In this document: one piece after another, positions 7,252-15,940 of the stretch
How positions within the stretch are numbered: position 1 is the first letter of the stretch
Layout of the letters: each line of letters opens with the position of its first letter
From: Bacteroidaceae bacterium
Lineage (GTDB): Bacteria > Bacteroidota > Bacteroidia > Bacteroidales > Bacteroidaceae
Direction of reading: 5' to 3'
Assembly (NCBI GenBank): GCA_017541025.1
Contig: JAFXZY010000052.1
Span: 1 to 62,063, forward strand
Length of the DNA stretch: 62,063 nt
Position numbers and translations under genes: made by a program
Notes under the pieces: model-generated
Database searches by the model: none
What the model saw: only the letters and a program-made list of their open reading frames with translations
What the model was told of the DNA's origin: nothing

Positions 7252-9207
7252 TTAATTGTTTATTATTTGAACAAACGGGCTCATTGGCAGACCGTTTTGC
7301 CCGTACACATTCGCTCGGATGGGGTTGTTCTTCCATGCATAGCGGATAGAGATAGGATTCACTAACGGTGAGCGGATTACGATGCGGTCGCCCCTACCCT
7401 CTGCCTCAGCATTCACGTAATTGCCATCAGGCCCTGCCACCTCAAACTCATAGATCGGACCGTTCTTCAGAAGCGGTTGTGATAACGTGCACACCACTGT
7501 GCCATTCTCAGTCACCGCCTTTATTACCTCTGGCGATAATGCTACACGTTTGTTCCACAACTGCTTTTCGAAGGCCAGCGCCACTCGTTCCGCCACATCT
7601 TTCTTACGCAAAGGATGAATATCAACAGTCTCGCCTCGGTCGATGGTCACAACCAATTCTGCGTGTGCATCTTCCTTGGCAACTAATCGTTGGGCTTCAC
7701 GCACCACTGACCAACCCGTGTTCTGAGGCTGTTCCGAAGGTTCTCTGTAATTGGCCAACTGGATAATCACAAATGGCAACTCCGGACGTTCAAAAGCCTG
7801 ACGCCAGTTGGATATCATCAAGCGCAACAATGGAGCATAGTCGGAGGCAGAACCACCATCAGCATTAGATTCTCCCTGATACCATACCGCACCGGCTATG
7901 GCAAAAGGAGCCAAGGGATGAATCATACCATTATATAAGGTAAAGGGTTGGTATTGCAGGTCGACACCATGACTGATGCTGTGAGGCATCTCCGCTCCCA
8001 TCTGTAATTTCCATTGCCTGCCCAACGGCAGCACATGGTCATTGCCGAAGACCAGTTGATAAGGTTTTTCCTTGTAGAAATACGGTTTGCCGCTTTTGTT
8101 GATAAAGCGGATGGTAATGACGTTTTCGCCCTCGCGGAGCAAACCCTCGGGCACCTGATAACGACGAGGCGGATACTGATAGCCTGTGCTGCCTATGCGC
8201 TGGCCGTTAAGGTAAGTCACATCGCTATCATACAGCGTGCCCAACAGCAGTTTAGCAGCCCGGCCTGCATGCTCCTTATTAATTATAATGTGTTGGCGCA
8301 ACCAAAGGGAGCCAATCCATTCGCTCCGGTCAGGTAATAGATTGTCCTGATCCACCACAGGCCAAGAGGAATCATTGTAATCCAACTGGGTAAACTGCCC
8401 CACACCTGGGTCGTTCTTATCCAACAGATCCTGCCAGCACTGGTTAGCAAGTGAGGCCGCCTGTTGCTGCGCCTTTACAAATGCATCGTTCTGATACAAT
8501 TGAGTCTGGCGATACAGAACGGGATAATACTTGAGCAGGGTGTCAGCAGCAATCCACGCCTCGATGGGGGTGCCGCCCCATGCGCTCTCAATGATGCCCT
8601 GGGCAACGCCCTTCTCACGCTGCAACTGTTTACCTAAGAAATAGCCAATGGCAGAGAACTTCCAAGCATTCTCTCGGTTCAGGGGCTTCCACTCAGCAGG
8701 ACGCAGATCAGCCGACGGTCCATGGGTATCGGTCTGATAAGGCACATGGAACAGCCGTACCATTTGGTTCTCATCATCCAGTTCCTCTGGATATTGTGGT
8801 GAAACGCGTTCCAAGGTAGTCTCCATATTCGACTGCCCACTGCAGAGCCAGACATCGCCGATAAAGACATCAGAGATGTCAAGTTGAGAGTTTAAAGTGT
8901 AGGGTTTAGAGGTATTATTTTTTACCTCTTCCATCTTACTTCTTACCTCCAGCGTGTACGGGCCTCCCGCTTTCATAGCAGGAAGGTTCACGCGCCAGTA
9001 ACCATTGACATCTGCTGTTGTAGTGCAGGATTTCCTGTTCAGTGTAACGGTGATGGTTTCCTGCGGGTCAGCCTGCCCCCATACTGGGATAGGCATACCA
9101 CGCTGTAGCACCATCCCATTCTGAAATATCTGCGGCAGTCTAACCTCTGCATTGCATAGCGTACAGATCATCGCAAAAACACATAAAAAAAGAAATGTCT
9201 TTTTCAC
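7252..9207 (-). CDS. Sialate O-acetylesterase-like SGNH carbohydrate esterase
   Basis: 651 residues with signal peptide MKKTFLFLCVFAMICTLCNA. The N-terminal LPQIFQNGMVLQRGMPIPVWG block, the nucleophile motif CSGQSNM (Ser126) and the late WYQGESNA block define the SASA/DUF303 esterases, with a galactose-binding jelly roll between about 260 and 400 (GSLWLRQHIIINKE, LLGTLYDSDVTYLNG). Such enzymes remove acetyl groups from sialic acids, xylan or other glycans. Residues about 88-112 contain an insertion of repeat DNA (KNNTSKPYTLNSQLD) just before the catalytic block. It is the first gene of the five-gene minus-strand unit and has its own -7 box at 9234. Confidence 0.85.
   Translation of the reverse strand: MKKTFLFLCVFAMICTLCNAEVRLPQIFQNGMVLQRGMPIPVWGQADPQETITVTLNRKSCTTTADVNGYWRVNLPAMKAGGPYTLEVRSKMEEVKNNTSKPYTLNSQLDISDVFIGDVWLCSGQSNMETTLERVSPQYPEELDDENQMVRLFHVPYQTDTHGPSADLRPAEWKPLNRENAWKFSAIGYFLGKQLQREKGVAQGIIESAWGGTPIEAWIAADTLLKYYPVLYRQTQLYQNDAFVKAQQQAASLANQCWQDLLDKNDPGVGQFTQLDYNDSSWPVVDQDNLLPDRSEWIGSLWLRQHIIINKEHAGRAAKLLLGTLYDSDVTYLNGQRIGSTGYQYPPRRYQVPEGLLREGENVITIRFINKSGKPYFYKEKPYQLVFGNDHVLPLGRQWKLQMGAEMPHSISHGVDLQYQPFTLYNGMIHPLAPFAIAGAVWYQGESNADGGSASDYAPLLRLMISNWRQAFERPELPFVIIQLANYREPSEQPQNTGWSVVREAQRLVAKEDAHAELVVTIDRGETVDIHPLRKKDVAERVALAFEKQLWNKRVALSPEVIKAVTENGTVVCTLSQPLLKNGPIYEFEVAGPDGNYVNAEAEGRGDRIVIRSPLVNPISIRYAWKNNPIRANVYGQNGLPMSPFVQIINN
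8878..8936. repeat. Repeat DNA inside the acetylesterase gene
   Basis: AAGTTGAGAGTTTAAAGTG and related units, like those at 6259 and 42755, are translated in frame as part of residues 88-112. Confidence 0.55.
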
Positions 9208-9233
9208 TTTGCTTGGTTACACGTTTACGAATG

Positions 9234-9241
9234 CAAAAATA
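9234..9241 (-). promoter_or_regulatory. -7 box of the mannosidase/acetylesterase unit
   Basis: On the minus strand this reads TATTTTTG, the Bacteroidota -7 form, 27 bases before the esterase start. Confidence 0.5.
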
Positions 9242-9340
9242 CAATATTTTTCTCAAACCAAGAAACAGTAAGCGCATTTTTTTTCATTCGCTTTCATATA
9301 AATCGTAGCCTTAATTTTTGTTTTTTTTCTCACTTAATCA

Positions 9341-9348
9341 TACCTTTG
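9341..9348 (+). promoter_or_regulatory. -7 box of the GH5-GH43 gene
   Basis: TACCTTTG with a TTTTTG element ending 20 bases upstream at 9320: a good Bacteroidota -33/-7 pair, about 60 bases before the start codon and divergent from the box at 9234. Confidence 0.65.
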
Positions 9349-9406
9349 CAGAAAATTATCCATTGTACGTAGAATAAACAGGAAAAAAAATAAAACTTTT
9401 AAACTT

Positions 9407-12400
9407 ATGAAAAAACTAACGACTATTCTTTGGGCGTGTTTGACCGCCGTGATGGTGGAGGCACAGGTGCAAAAACCGTTACCGTCGCTGCACGTTGAAG
9501 GGCGATGGCTGGTAGATACGCATGGCAACCATGTGGTACTGCACGGTGTGATGGATACTCCCAACATGTACTTCAATGATTATCGTTGGGGGTCCCCTTG
9601 GGGTAGCAACCCTGTGGCATACGATAATAATGGTGCCACAAAATGTAAGGCATACTTTAAGAAACTCTTTATCGGTCTTGAAAAGGCTCACTGCGACGTG
9701 TTCCGCCTTCACATGGATCCTGCATGGACTAATGACCCCTCCAGTTCCTATACTTATCCTGGTGCAAAAGATCAAGCGGCTGGTGTTGGAGGCGAAGCGG
9801 ATATCAGGAAGTTTAATCCTACCCGTCTGAAGAATTTCCTCAAGACCCTTTATTTCCCTTTGGCTAAAGATGCCATCAATCACGGAATGTATGTTGTCGT
9901 ACGCCCACCAGGTGTATGTCCTGGTGATCTGAAGGTGGGCGATTACTATAACGACTATCTGATGACCGTATGGGATATCTTCACACAGAACGATTCCATT
10001 AAGAAATACGCTGGACAGATTAGCATCGAGTTGGCTAATGAACCCGTTTCCTTGAAGAATGCCGAGGGGAAGGACGAGCCTGCCGCCTTACACGATTACT
10101 TCCAACCCGTGGTGAATAAGATTCGTGATAACGGCTTTACGGGCATTATCTGGGCCCCTGGTACAGGCTGGCAAGCTAATTACACCAGCTATGCCTCCTT
10201 CCCCATCGAAGGTCCCGATATAGGCTACGCCGTACACGACTACACCGGTTGGTACGGGTGCAGCGACAGCCATCCTGACCCACAAAGCAAAATCAATCAG
10301 TTCCACAAGCAAGTTCCGGTGGTGGATTTTGCACCCGTCATTATTACCGAAGTTGACTGGAGCCCTGTGAACCCCGACAAGGAAGGACACTACAACGAAC
10401 ACGGCGAATGGGTTCAGCCCAACTACGGAACATGGAGCACCGGCTCTACATCCAAGTGGGGCAAGGCCTATAAGGCAATGCTTGACTATTACGGCAACAT
10501 TTCCATGACACTCTCCGGCACCCACTGCCTCCTCGACGTGGACAAACTTGTCAACACCGGTACCGTTACACCGGCATTCGGCGGATTAGAGGAGGCCTGC
10601 GGAAAGGCTTGCTTCGACTGGTATGCCGAATATTATAACGTAGATTATGCTCATCCCGATTACAAAAACGGTTCACTGAGTGATTTGGGCAACGGAAAGT
10701 TCAAGAACCCCGTTGTGATGGCCGATTTCCCCGACCCAGACGTGATTCGCGTCGGCGATACCTTCTACATGGTATCTACCACGATGCACCACTTCCCCGG
10801 TGCCACCATCCTGAAGTCGAAGGACCTTGTGAACTGGGAATACTGCGCCCAGCCATTGGCACAGCTTTCGGATTCTGACCGCTACAACCTAATAAACGGA
10901 AAGAATGCCTACGCTGCAGGAATGTGGGCCTGCTCCATGACGTATCACGACGGAACGTTCTACATCCTGATTAACGGAAACGATGCAGGAGGATTCGTGC
11001 TCTCAACCAGCAACCCTGAGGGCACTTGGGACATGAAAAAACTCTCCCGCATCTATTACGACCCGGGCATGCTCTTCGATAACGACAAAATATACGTCGC
11101 CTGTGGCATAAATGATATAAAGATTTGCGAGCTCGACGAAAAGTTCAACTTCAAACAGGAAAAGTCTGTAGTAAAGCGTGAAGGAACGGGCCTCGAAGGC
11201 TGCCACCTGTACAAAATCGGCGAATACTATTACATCTACGCTACGTACGGCGGCTGGCCCAGTGGTCAGGTAGTCTTCCGTTCCAAGAATATCTTCGGTC
11301 CCTACGAGGAGAAGATGCTGGTGGAGAAGGTTATCGACGGGAAACCCAACACCATCCACCAAGGAGCTCTGATAGAGACTGCTACCGGCGAGTGGTGGAC
11401 CATCATGCAACAGGATGTAGGCTGCTTAGGTCGGTTCCCGAATCTCCAACCGGTGAAATGGACAGACGACTGGCCCATAGTAGGTAATAAAGGAGTACCT
11501 TACGGGACAACCACGAAACCCAAGACCGGTGCAGCTACCAAACGACAACCCTTACCCACCAATGATAACTTCCGCACATATCCTCTTGGTATGCAATGGG
11601 AGTGGAATCACAATCCCGATAACGGCAGTTGGTCACTTTTCGAGCGGCCGGGATGGCTCCGCCTGCGCACTTCCACCACTGAGACACGCTTGACCCAGGC
11701 ACGAAATATGCTCACGCAGCGCATCTTCGCCTTTGAGAAGTCCGCCTCGGTGGGAACCGTCCGTCTGGATGTCAGCAATCTGCAAGAAGGCGATTATGCA
11801 GGCATCTGCATCTTCCAGGATCCCTACGCCATGCTTGCCGTTACGGTTAGGGACGGGCAAAAACAATTGGTTTGGCGGCAGGACACCCTTCGCGTTCACG
11901 AAAACTTCACCCCATCGGAGAAGCGCGAGGCCGTAGATATTACCGACGTCATCTACCTCCGCGCCACAGTCAATTACAGCAACAGCAAGACGCAGTTCTA
12001 CTACTCCCTGGATAACGTCTCCTACACCGCCATCGGCGGCGAGACCACGCTGGGCTTCAGCCTTACCGTCTTTGTGGGCGCCCGATTTGGAATCTTCTGT
12101 TACGCCACTGACGAGGAGAGCGCCGGATTTGCCGACTTCGACTGGTTCTCCACCGAAAAGAATTACGACGAATCCATGTTCTTCCCTGACGAATTCGAGG
12201 GCTATAATCAGGATATGCTCACTGCCGAAAGTCTTGTTATGGAGAAGGAAAGTTACGATGTGCTCGTCGGCAGCAGCGTCCCCTTCACCCTCACGGCTAC
12301 CTTCCGCGACGGCCACACCGAGGACGTGGCTGCACAGGCGCACTACACCGCCAGCACTGAGAATGTAATCAGTACTTCACGCGGAAAGTTGCGCGGCCTC

Positions 12401-13072
12401 AGGGATGGAAACGTTCTGGTGGACGTATCGTACAAGGACCCCATCGGCAATCTGCTCACCACCAGCTTCACGGTCAAGTCCACCTTCTTCCCCTTAAGCA
12501 AGGACTTCATCGTTACCGACCTCGTAGGCAAGGGAACATACACCGAGAAGCTGCACGCCTTCAAACCAGCAAAGAACGGTCAGATGGGATGGCGCTACAC
12601 TGATGCCGTGGACTGGAGCGAGTATAAATATCTGGTTATACAGTTGAACCGCGAGCAGAAATGTAATGCGCACCTGAATATCTTCACCGACGGCAACGTG
12701 GAAAGCAGTTGCTACTCATCGCCTGCCTTCGGCAAGGACACCCAGATAGTAGTCAGACTGCAGGAGGCCAAGTACGGTAACGGCGATAAGGAGGGGCAGT
12801 ATCTCGACTTGAAGAACGTTCGCATCGTAAGCTTCTGGGGCAACGGCCTCGGCACAGTCATTATCGACGATATGTATCTGACGAATAACGACGACTATTC
12901 CCACGAGGAGAAACCCGATGCACTCCAATTCATGGAGGCTTCCCCCGCCACCGTTGATGTATATAGCATCAATGGCGTATGCCTTCGCCGCGATGTGAAC
13001 TCCCGTCAGGCACTCAATAACCTTCCCGCCGGCATCTATATCATCGGTGGCAAGAAGTTTGTGGTGAAATAA
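9407..13072 (+). CDS. Secreted bifunctional GH5-GH43 hemicellulase with C-terminal sorting-like tail
   Basis: 1221 residues. Signal peptide 1-20 is followed by a GH5 barrel (about 25-415) with acid/base Glu212 (ELANEP) and nucleophile Glu315 (ITEVDW). A GH43 five-bladed propeller (about 430-710) has base Asp443 (FPDPDV), then the DUF1349-like sandwich usual after GH43_12 (about 714-930), a Big_2-like Ig domain (about 940-1030) and a carbohydrate-binding-like sandwich (about 1031-1165). The last 40 residues (VYSINGVCLRR, LPAGIYIIGGKK) resemble the Por/T9SS sorting domain. The pairing of an endo-acting GH5 with a GH43 side-chain or exo enzyme suggests arabinoxylan; exact specificities are inferred. 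TrmN6 follows after 12 bases. Confidence 0.88.
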   Translation: MKKLTTILWACLTAVMVEAQVQKPLPSLHVEGRWLVDTHGNHVVLHGVMDTPNMYFNDYRWGSPWGSNPVAYDNNGATKCKAYFKKLFIGLEKAHCDVFRLHMDPAWTNDPSSSYTYPGAKDQAAGVGGEADIRKFNPTRLKNFLKTLYFPLAKDAINHGMYVVVRPPGVCPGDLKVGDYYNDYLMTVWDIFTQNDSIKKYAGQISIELANEPVSLKNAEGKDEPAALHDYFQPVVNKIRDNGFTGIIWAPGTGWQANYTSYASFPIEGPDIGYAVHDYTGWYGCSDSHPDPQSKINQFHKQVPVVDFAPVIITEVDWSPVNPDKEGHYNEHGEWVQPNYGTWSTGSTSKWGKAYKAMLDYYGNISMTLSGTHCLLDVDKLVNTGTVTPAFGGLEEACGKACFDWYAEYYNVDYAHPDYKNGSLSDLGNGKFKNPVVMADFPDPDVIRVGDTFYMVSTTMHHFPGATILKSKDLVNWEYCAQPLAQLSDSDRYNLINGKNAYAAGMWACSMTYHDGTFYILINGNDAGGFVLSTSNPEGTWDMKKLSRIYYDPGMLFDNDKIYVACGINDIKICELDEKFNFKQEKSVVKREGTGLEGCHLYKIGEYYYIYATYGGWPSGQVVFRSKNIFGPYEEKMLVEKVIDGKPNTIHQGALIETATGEWWTIMQQDVGCLGRFPNLQPVKWTDDWPIVGNKGVPYGTTTKPKTGAATKRQPLPTNDNFRTYPLGMQWEWNHNPDNGSWSLFERPGWLRLRTSTTETRLTQARNMLTQRIFAFEKSASVGTVRLDVSNLQEGDYAGICIFQDPYAMLAVTVRDGQKQLVWRQDTLRVHENFTPSEKREAVDITDVIYLRATVNYSNSKTQFYYSLDNVSYTAIGGETTLGFSLTVFVGARFGIFCYATDEESAGFADFDWFSTEKNYDESMFFPDEFEGYNQDMLTAESLVMEKESYDVLVGSSVPFTLTATFRDGHTEDVAAQAHYTASTENVISTSRGKLRGLRDGNVLVDVSYKDPIGNLLTTSFTVKSTFFPLSKDFIVTDLVGKGTYTEKLHAFKPAKNGQMGWRYTDAVDWSEYKYLVIQLNREQKCNAHLNIFTDGNVESSCYSSPAFGKDTQIVVRLQEAKYGNGDKEGQYLDLKNVRIVSFWGNGLGTVIIDDMYLTNNDDYSHEEKPDALQFMEASPATVDVYSINGVCLRRDVNSRQALNNLPAGIYIIGGKKFVVK

Positions 13073-13084
13073 CCATTGGATATA

Positions 13085-13810
13085 ATGGGCAAGAAGGATT
13101 TCTTTCAGTTCAAACAGTTTCATATTCATCAAGAGCATGCCGCTATGAAGGTGGGGACGGACAGCGACCTGCTGGGCGCTCTGGCAGCCGGCGGAAAGCG
13201 TATCCTAGACGTGGGCACCGGCACCGGTGTACTGGCGCTGATGATGGCACAACGGTTCGGGGATGCCAGGGTGACGGGCGTGGAGATAGATGACGAGGCG
13301 GTGCTGGATGCCAGCCGAAACTTCCAGGAATCGCCGTTCCGCAATCGCATCACGCTATTGCACGACTCGTTCCAGAACTTCCTCGCAGCACGGAAAGCGG
13401 AGGAGAAGCCCTTCGACAGCGTAGTATGCAACCCTCCCTACTTCGACCGCAGCCTGGAATGCCCTACCCTGGGCCGAACCCGAGCCCGCCACAGCAGCAG
13501 TCTGCCCTTCGGGGTGCTGGCACGGGGCGTGGCAAGCGTGCTGGCGGAGCAGGGCTCGTTTACCGTCTGCATCCCGCCCGAGGTGCTGAGCGACTTTAAT
13601 GCGGAATGCTTCATGGCCGGTTTCTGGCTCAAGGAAAACTTCCAGATTAAATCACTCCCCGATAAGGGAACCAAGCGCCACATCCTTATATATATAAAAG
13701 GTATAGCGTCGGCACCCACCAGGGAGCAGACCTTCTGCATGCGCAACGCAGACAAGACGGTCTCGGAATGGTACAAGGAAACGCTAAAGGATTTTCTGGT
13801 TCACCAGTAA
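13085..13810 (+). CDS. trmN6: tRNA1(Val) (adenine37-N6)-methyltransferase
   Basis: 241 residues from the ATG at 13085; a TTG three codons upstream is less likely. It is a Rossmann-fold SAM methyltransferase with VGTGTGVLALMMAQR (motif I), GVEIDDEA (acidic loop) and the N6-adenine signature NPPYF at about 115. The N-terminal FQFKQFHIHQEHAAMKVGTDSDLLG block is characteristic of YfiC/TrmN6, which modifies A37 of tRNA-Val. It begins 12 bases after a secreted glycosidase and is likely cotranscribed with it by position only. Confidence 0.9.
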   Translation: MGKKDFFQFKQFHIHQEHAAMKVGTDSDLLGALAAGGKRILDVGTGTGVLALMMAQRFGDARVTGVEIDDEAVLDASRNFQESPFRNRITLLHDSFQNFLAARKAEEKPFDSVVCNPPYFDRSLECPTLGRTRARHSSSLPFGVLARGVASVLAEQGSFTVCIPPEVLSDFNAECFMAGFWLKENFQIKSLPDKGTKRHILIYIKGIASAPTREQTFCMRNADKTVSEWYKETLKDFLVHQ

Positions 13811-13885
13811 ATCCTTGTGTTTGTACGTAAATTATCAATAACCTGTAGATGTGCCTACACTACCATTATCCAGTAGCGCTCCTGG

Positions 13886-14722
13886 TTACCCGACGTGATT
13901 GGGAGCGTTGCCAGGATCTCTCTCTGAACAATCCTTTACAATAGAAACAAGCCGGTTCAGGTTTTCGCGGCTATTGCCGGCCAGAACGCCTGACGGCTTT
14001 GTATAGTCAAGGGGCAGACCTTCGCGGTTACAGAGTACACCGCCGGCCTCTTCGAGAATCAGCGAAGCGGCAGCAAAATCCCAAGGCGAAAGAAGGTACT
14101 CGAAGTAAAGCTCACAACGGCCCATAGCCAGATAACAGAGTTCGGGAGCAGCCGCTCCGAACCGACGGATATCGTTACACTCCATGAATACATTCCGGAT
14201 AATGTCGGAACATACCTGAGCATATTCCTTGTGATAGACAGCCAGGGCCGTACACATGATACTGTCTGAGAACGGACGGTCGGACACACGAAGGGGCACA
14301 GACGGCCTGCCGCTTTGCGGATGATGCAGGAAGGCACCCTTGCCGCGCTGAGCGGCGAAGAGTTCGTCGGTCCGGGGCAGATACACAACGGCCAGCTCCA
14401 TCACTGCACCATGTTTCAGGCCCACACAAATAGCACATTCGCGAATGCCCCTGCTGTAATTGGCCGTACCGTCTATAGGGTCGATAATCCATGTGTATTC
14501 GTGCAAGAGGTCGTGCATATCTTCCTCCTCGCACAAGAAACCGCAACCGGGCAGCAAGTCGCTGAGCCGCCGGCAAAGGAATTCCTGCACGGCAATATCG
14601 GACGAAGTGACAATATTGGCAGCTCCGTCTTTCTGCGAAATCCGGAAGTCGTCGGTAAGCATCAGGCCAGATGCATCGATAACAATATTTATAACTGAAC
14701 TAAGCATATTTATTTCGTCCAT
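13886..14722 (-). CDS. Inositol monophosphatase family phosphatase
   Basis: 278 residues with the metal-binding motifs of the IMPase/CysQ/FBPase fold: GFLCEEED (about 61-68), WIIDPIDGTANYSRG with Asp81 and Asp84, and SPWDFAAASLILEEAGG near the C-terminus. The family hydrolyses inositol 1-phosphate, PAP or related phosphates; the WIIDPIDGTANY variant favours the SuhB-like group. It follows the GntR regulator by 25 bases on the minus strand and may be in its transcript. A link to arabinose or other sugar-phosphate metabolism is possible but not shown. Confidence 0.85.
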   Translation of the reverse strand: MDEINMLSSVINIVIDASGLMLTDDFRISQKDGAANIVTSSDIAVQEFLCRRLSDLLPGCGFLCEEEDMHDLLHEYTWIIDPIDGTANYSRGIRECAICVGLKHGAVMELAVVYLPRTDELFAAQRGKGAFLHHPQSGRPSVPLRVSDRPFSDSIMCTALAVYHKEYAQVCSDIIRNVFMECNDIRRFGAAAPELCYLAMGRCELYFEYLLSPWDFAAASLILEEAGGVLCNREGLPLDYTKPSGVLAGNSRENLNRLVSIVKDCSERDPGNAPNHVG

Positions 14723-14747
14723 ACTCTGTGAGTTTTATCCTGGTGCT

Positions 14748-15725
14748 TTAAACAGATGATCGCAGGTTCAGACAGCACGGATTGCGTATCACCTCTATGC
14801 CAGGCTTTCCCAAGAGAGAAGCCATCGTATGGCCCATCAGCCTGAAATCCGTACTGATGGTGGTGATACCGTCACAGAGCACCTCCTTAAGAGGTGTCTC
14901 ATTGTATGAAACAATGCCAAAGTCTCTGCCCGGTACAAAATTCTGTCGGGCAGCCTGTTTGATAACTGTCACTAAATCCCTGTCATTGACAAGTATAAAA
15001 ACATCACCTTCGTGAATACGCCGGTTCTCGATGCTGTTTAAATATTTACACTTAAAACCGTATTCCTTGCAGAAACGCATCAGGCCATAATAACGTTCAT
15101 AAGGTTCTTTCGCTTCGTTCTGAACCATAATAAAACGCTTGTACTTACTAAAATGGGGGACGCCGGAAAGAAGCGCATCGTAGGTGTCAGCTTCGAAGTC
15201 CTGCGCAACGGCAGAATACTTGCCGAGAAGTTCCCTGTCGTAATGGTCAAGCAGATATACGCGTCCGCCCAGCGAGTTGAGCAAATCTTCCGTGCCCAGG
15301 AACTTACCCGTCATGACAATATACGTCGTGTACTTTCCTTTGGCTTCTGTCAGCAATTGATTAAAGACCTCCCTATTATAATTATGGAATTGTATATTAA
15401 CAGAGCATTTGTTGTCGATGCTTTCCATGAAAGAATTATATAGATCTTCCTTGAACTCATTCAACTCATTAAATAGCATGAATATATTGTATTCTGAATG
15501 CAAATTGGTACTGTCAATATAATAGCCTTTGCCTTGCTTTGAATCAATGATTCCCCTTGACTTCAGTTCCGTAATCCCGGCAAATACAGTATCACGGGAT
15601 AAGTTGAACATACGACGGAATTCATTAATGGAAGGTATCCAGTCGCCTTTTTGTAGTCTTCCAGACGATACCTCTTCCTGCACATATTTTACAATCAACT
15701 TGTATTTCGAATCGTTGTGTTGCAT
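14748..15725 (-). CDS. GntR-family regulator with LacI-type sugar-binding domain
   Basis: 325 residues. The N-terminal winged helix-turn-helix (about 5-70) has the GntR pattern GDWIPSINEFRRMFNLSRDTV and GIIDSKQGKGYYI. Residues about 85-320 resemble a periplasmic-binding-protein-like effector domain (RYYGLMRFCKEYG, GDVFILVNDRD, FGIVSYNETPL, TISTDFRLMGHTMASLL), an arrangement known from the B. thetaiotaomicron fucose regulator. It is transcribed divergently from the GH51-GH127 gene across 215 bases and is the obvious candidate regulator of it, probably sensing a pentose or related sugar. No other transcription factor of this sort lies in the window. Confidence 0.88.
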   Translation of the reverse strand: MQHNDSKYKLIVKYVQEEVSSGRLQKGDWIPSINEFRRMFNLSRDTVFAGITELKSRGIIDSKQGKGYYIDSTNLHSEYNIFMLFNELNEFKEDLYNSFMESIDNKCSVNIQFHNYNREVFNQLLTEAKGKYTTYIVMTGKFLGTEDLLNSLGGRVYLLDHYDRELLGKYSAVAQDFEADTYDALLSGVPHFSKYKRFIMVQNEAKEPYERYYGLMRFCKEYGFKCKYLNSIENRRIHEGDVFILVNDRDLVTVIKQAARQNFVPGRDFGIVSYNETPLKEVLCDGITTISTDFRLMGHTMASLLGKPGIEVIRNPCCLNLRSSV

Positions 15726-15749
15726 TCCTTATATATGTATTTAATGGTG

Positions 15750-15757
15750 CAAAGGTA
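15750..15757 (-). promoter_or_regulatory. -7 box of the GntR gene
   Basis: Minus-strand TACCTTTG, a perfect TAnnTTTG match, 25 bases before the GntR start. Confidence 0.65.
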
Positions 15758-15804
15758 CGATAAAAAGAGAAAAAAGAAAGATAAAAAGCGAAAAGAATAT
15801 GTAT

Positions 15805-15818
15805 ATGTTATATAACAT
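15805..15818. promoter_or_regulatory. Candidate operator palindrome between GntR and GH51-GH127
   Basis: ATGTTAT followed directly by ATAACAT forms a perfect 14-bp palindrome halfway between the two divergent promoters, a plausible site for the dimeric GntR protein. A second candidate is the repeat GATACGGACTGGTACGA just downstream. Confidence 0.4.
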
Positions 15819-15863
15819 GCTAAAATAATTCCCAACTGATACGGACTGGTACGATTTATTTTG

Positions 15864-15871
15864 TATATTTG
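15864..15871 (+). promoter_or_regulatory. -7 box of the GH51-GH127 gene
   Basis: TATATTTG fits the Bacteroidota -7 consensus and lies 69 bases before the start codon. Confidence 0.6.
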
Positions 15872-15940
15872 CAGCCGGAAAGTTGCAAAAACGACAAATA
15901 CGGTCCTAAAACTAAAGAAAAAACCATTTAAAAAACAGAT

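Noticed and set aside
11633-12343. 236-codon minus-strand frame
   Set aside because: Antisense to the GH5-GH43 gene; no domain and no promoter.
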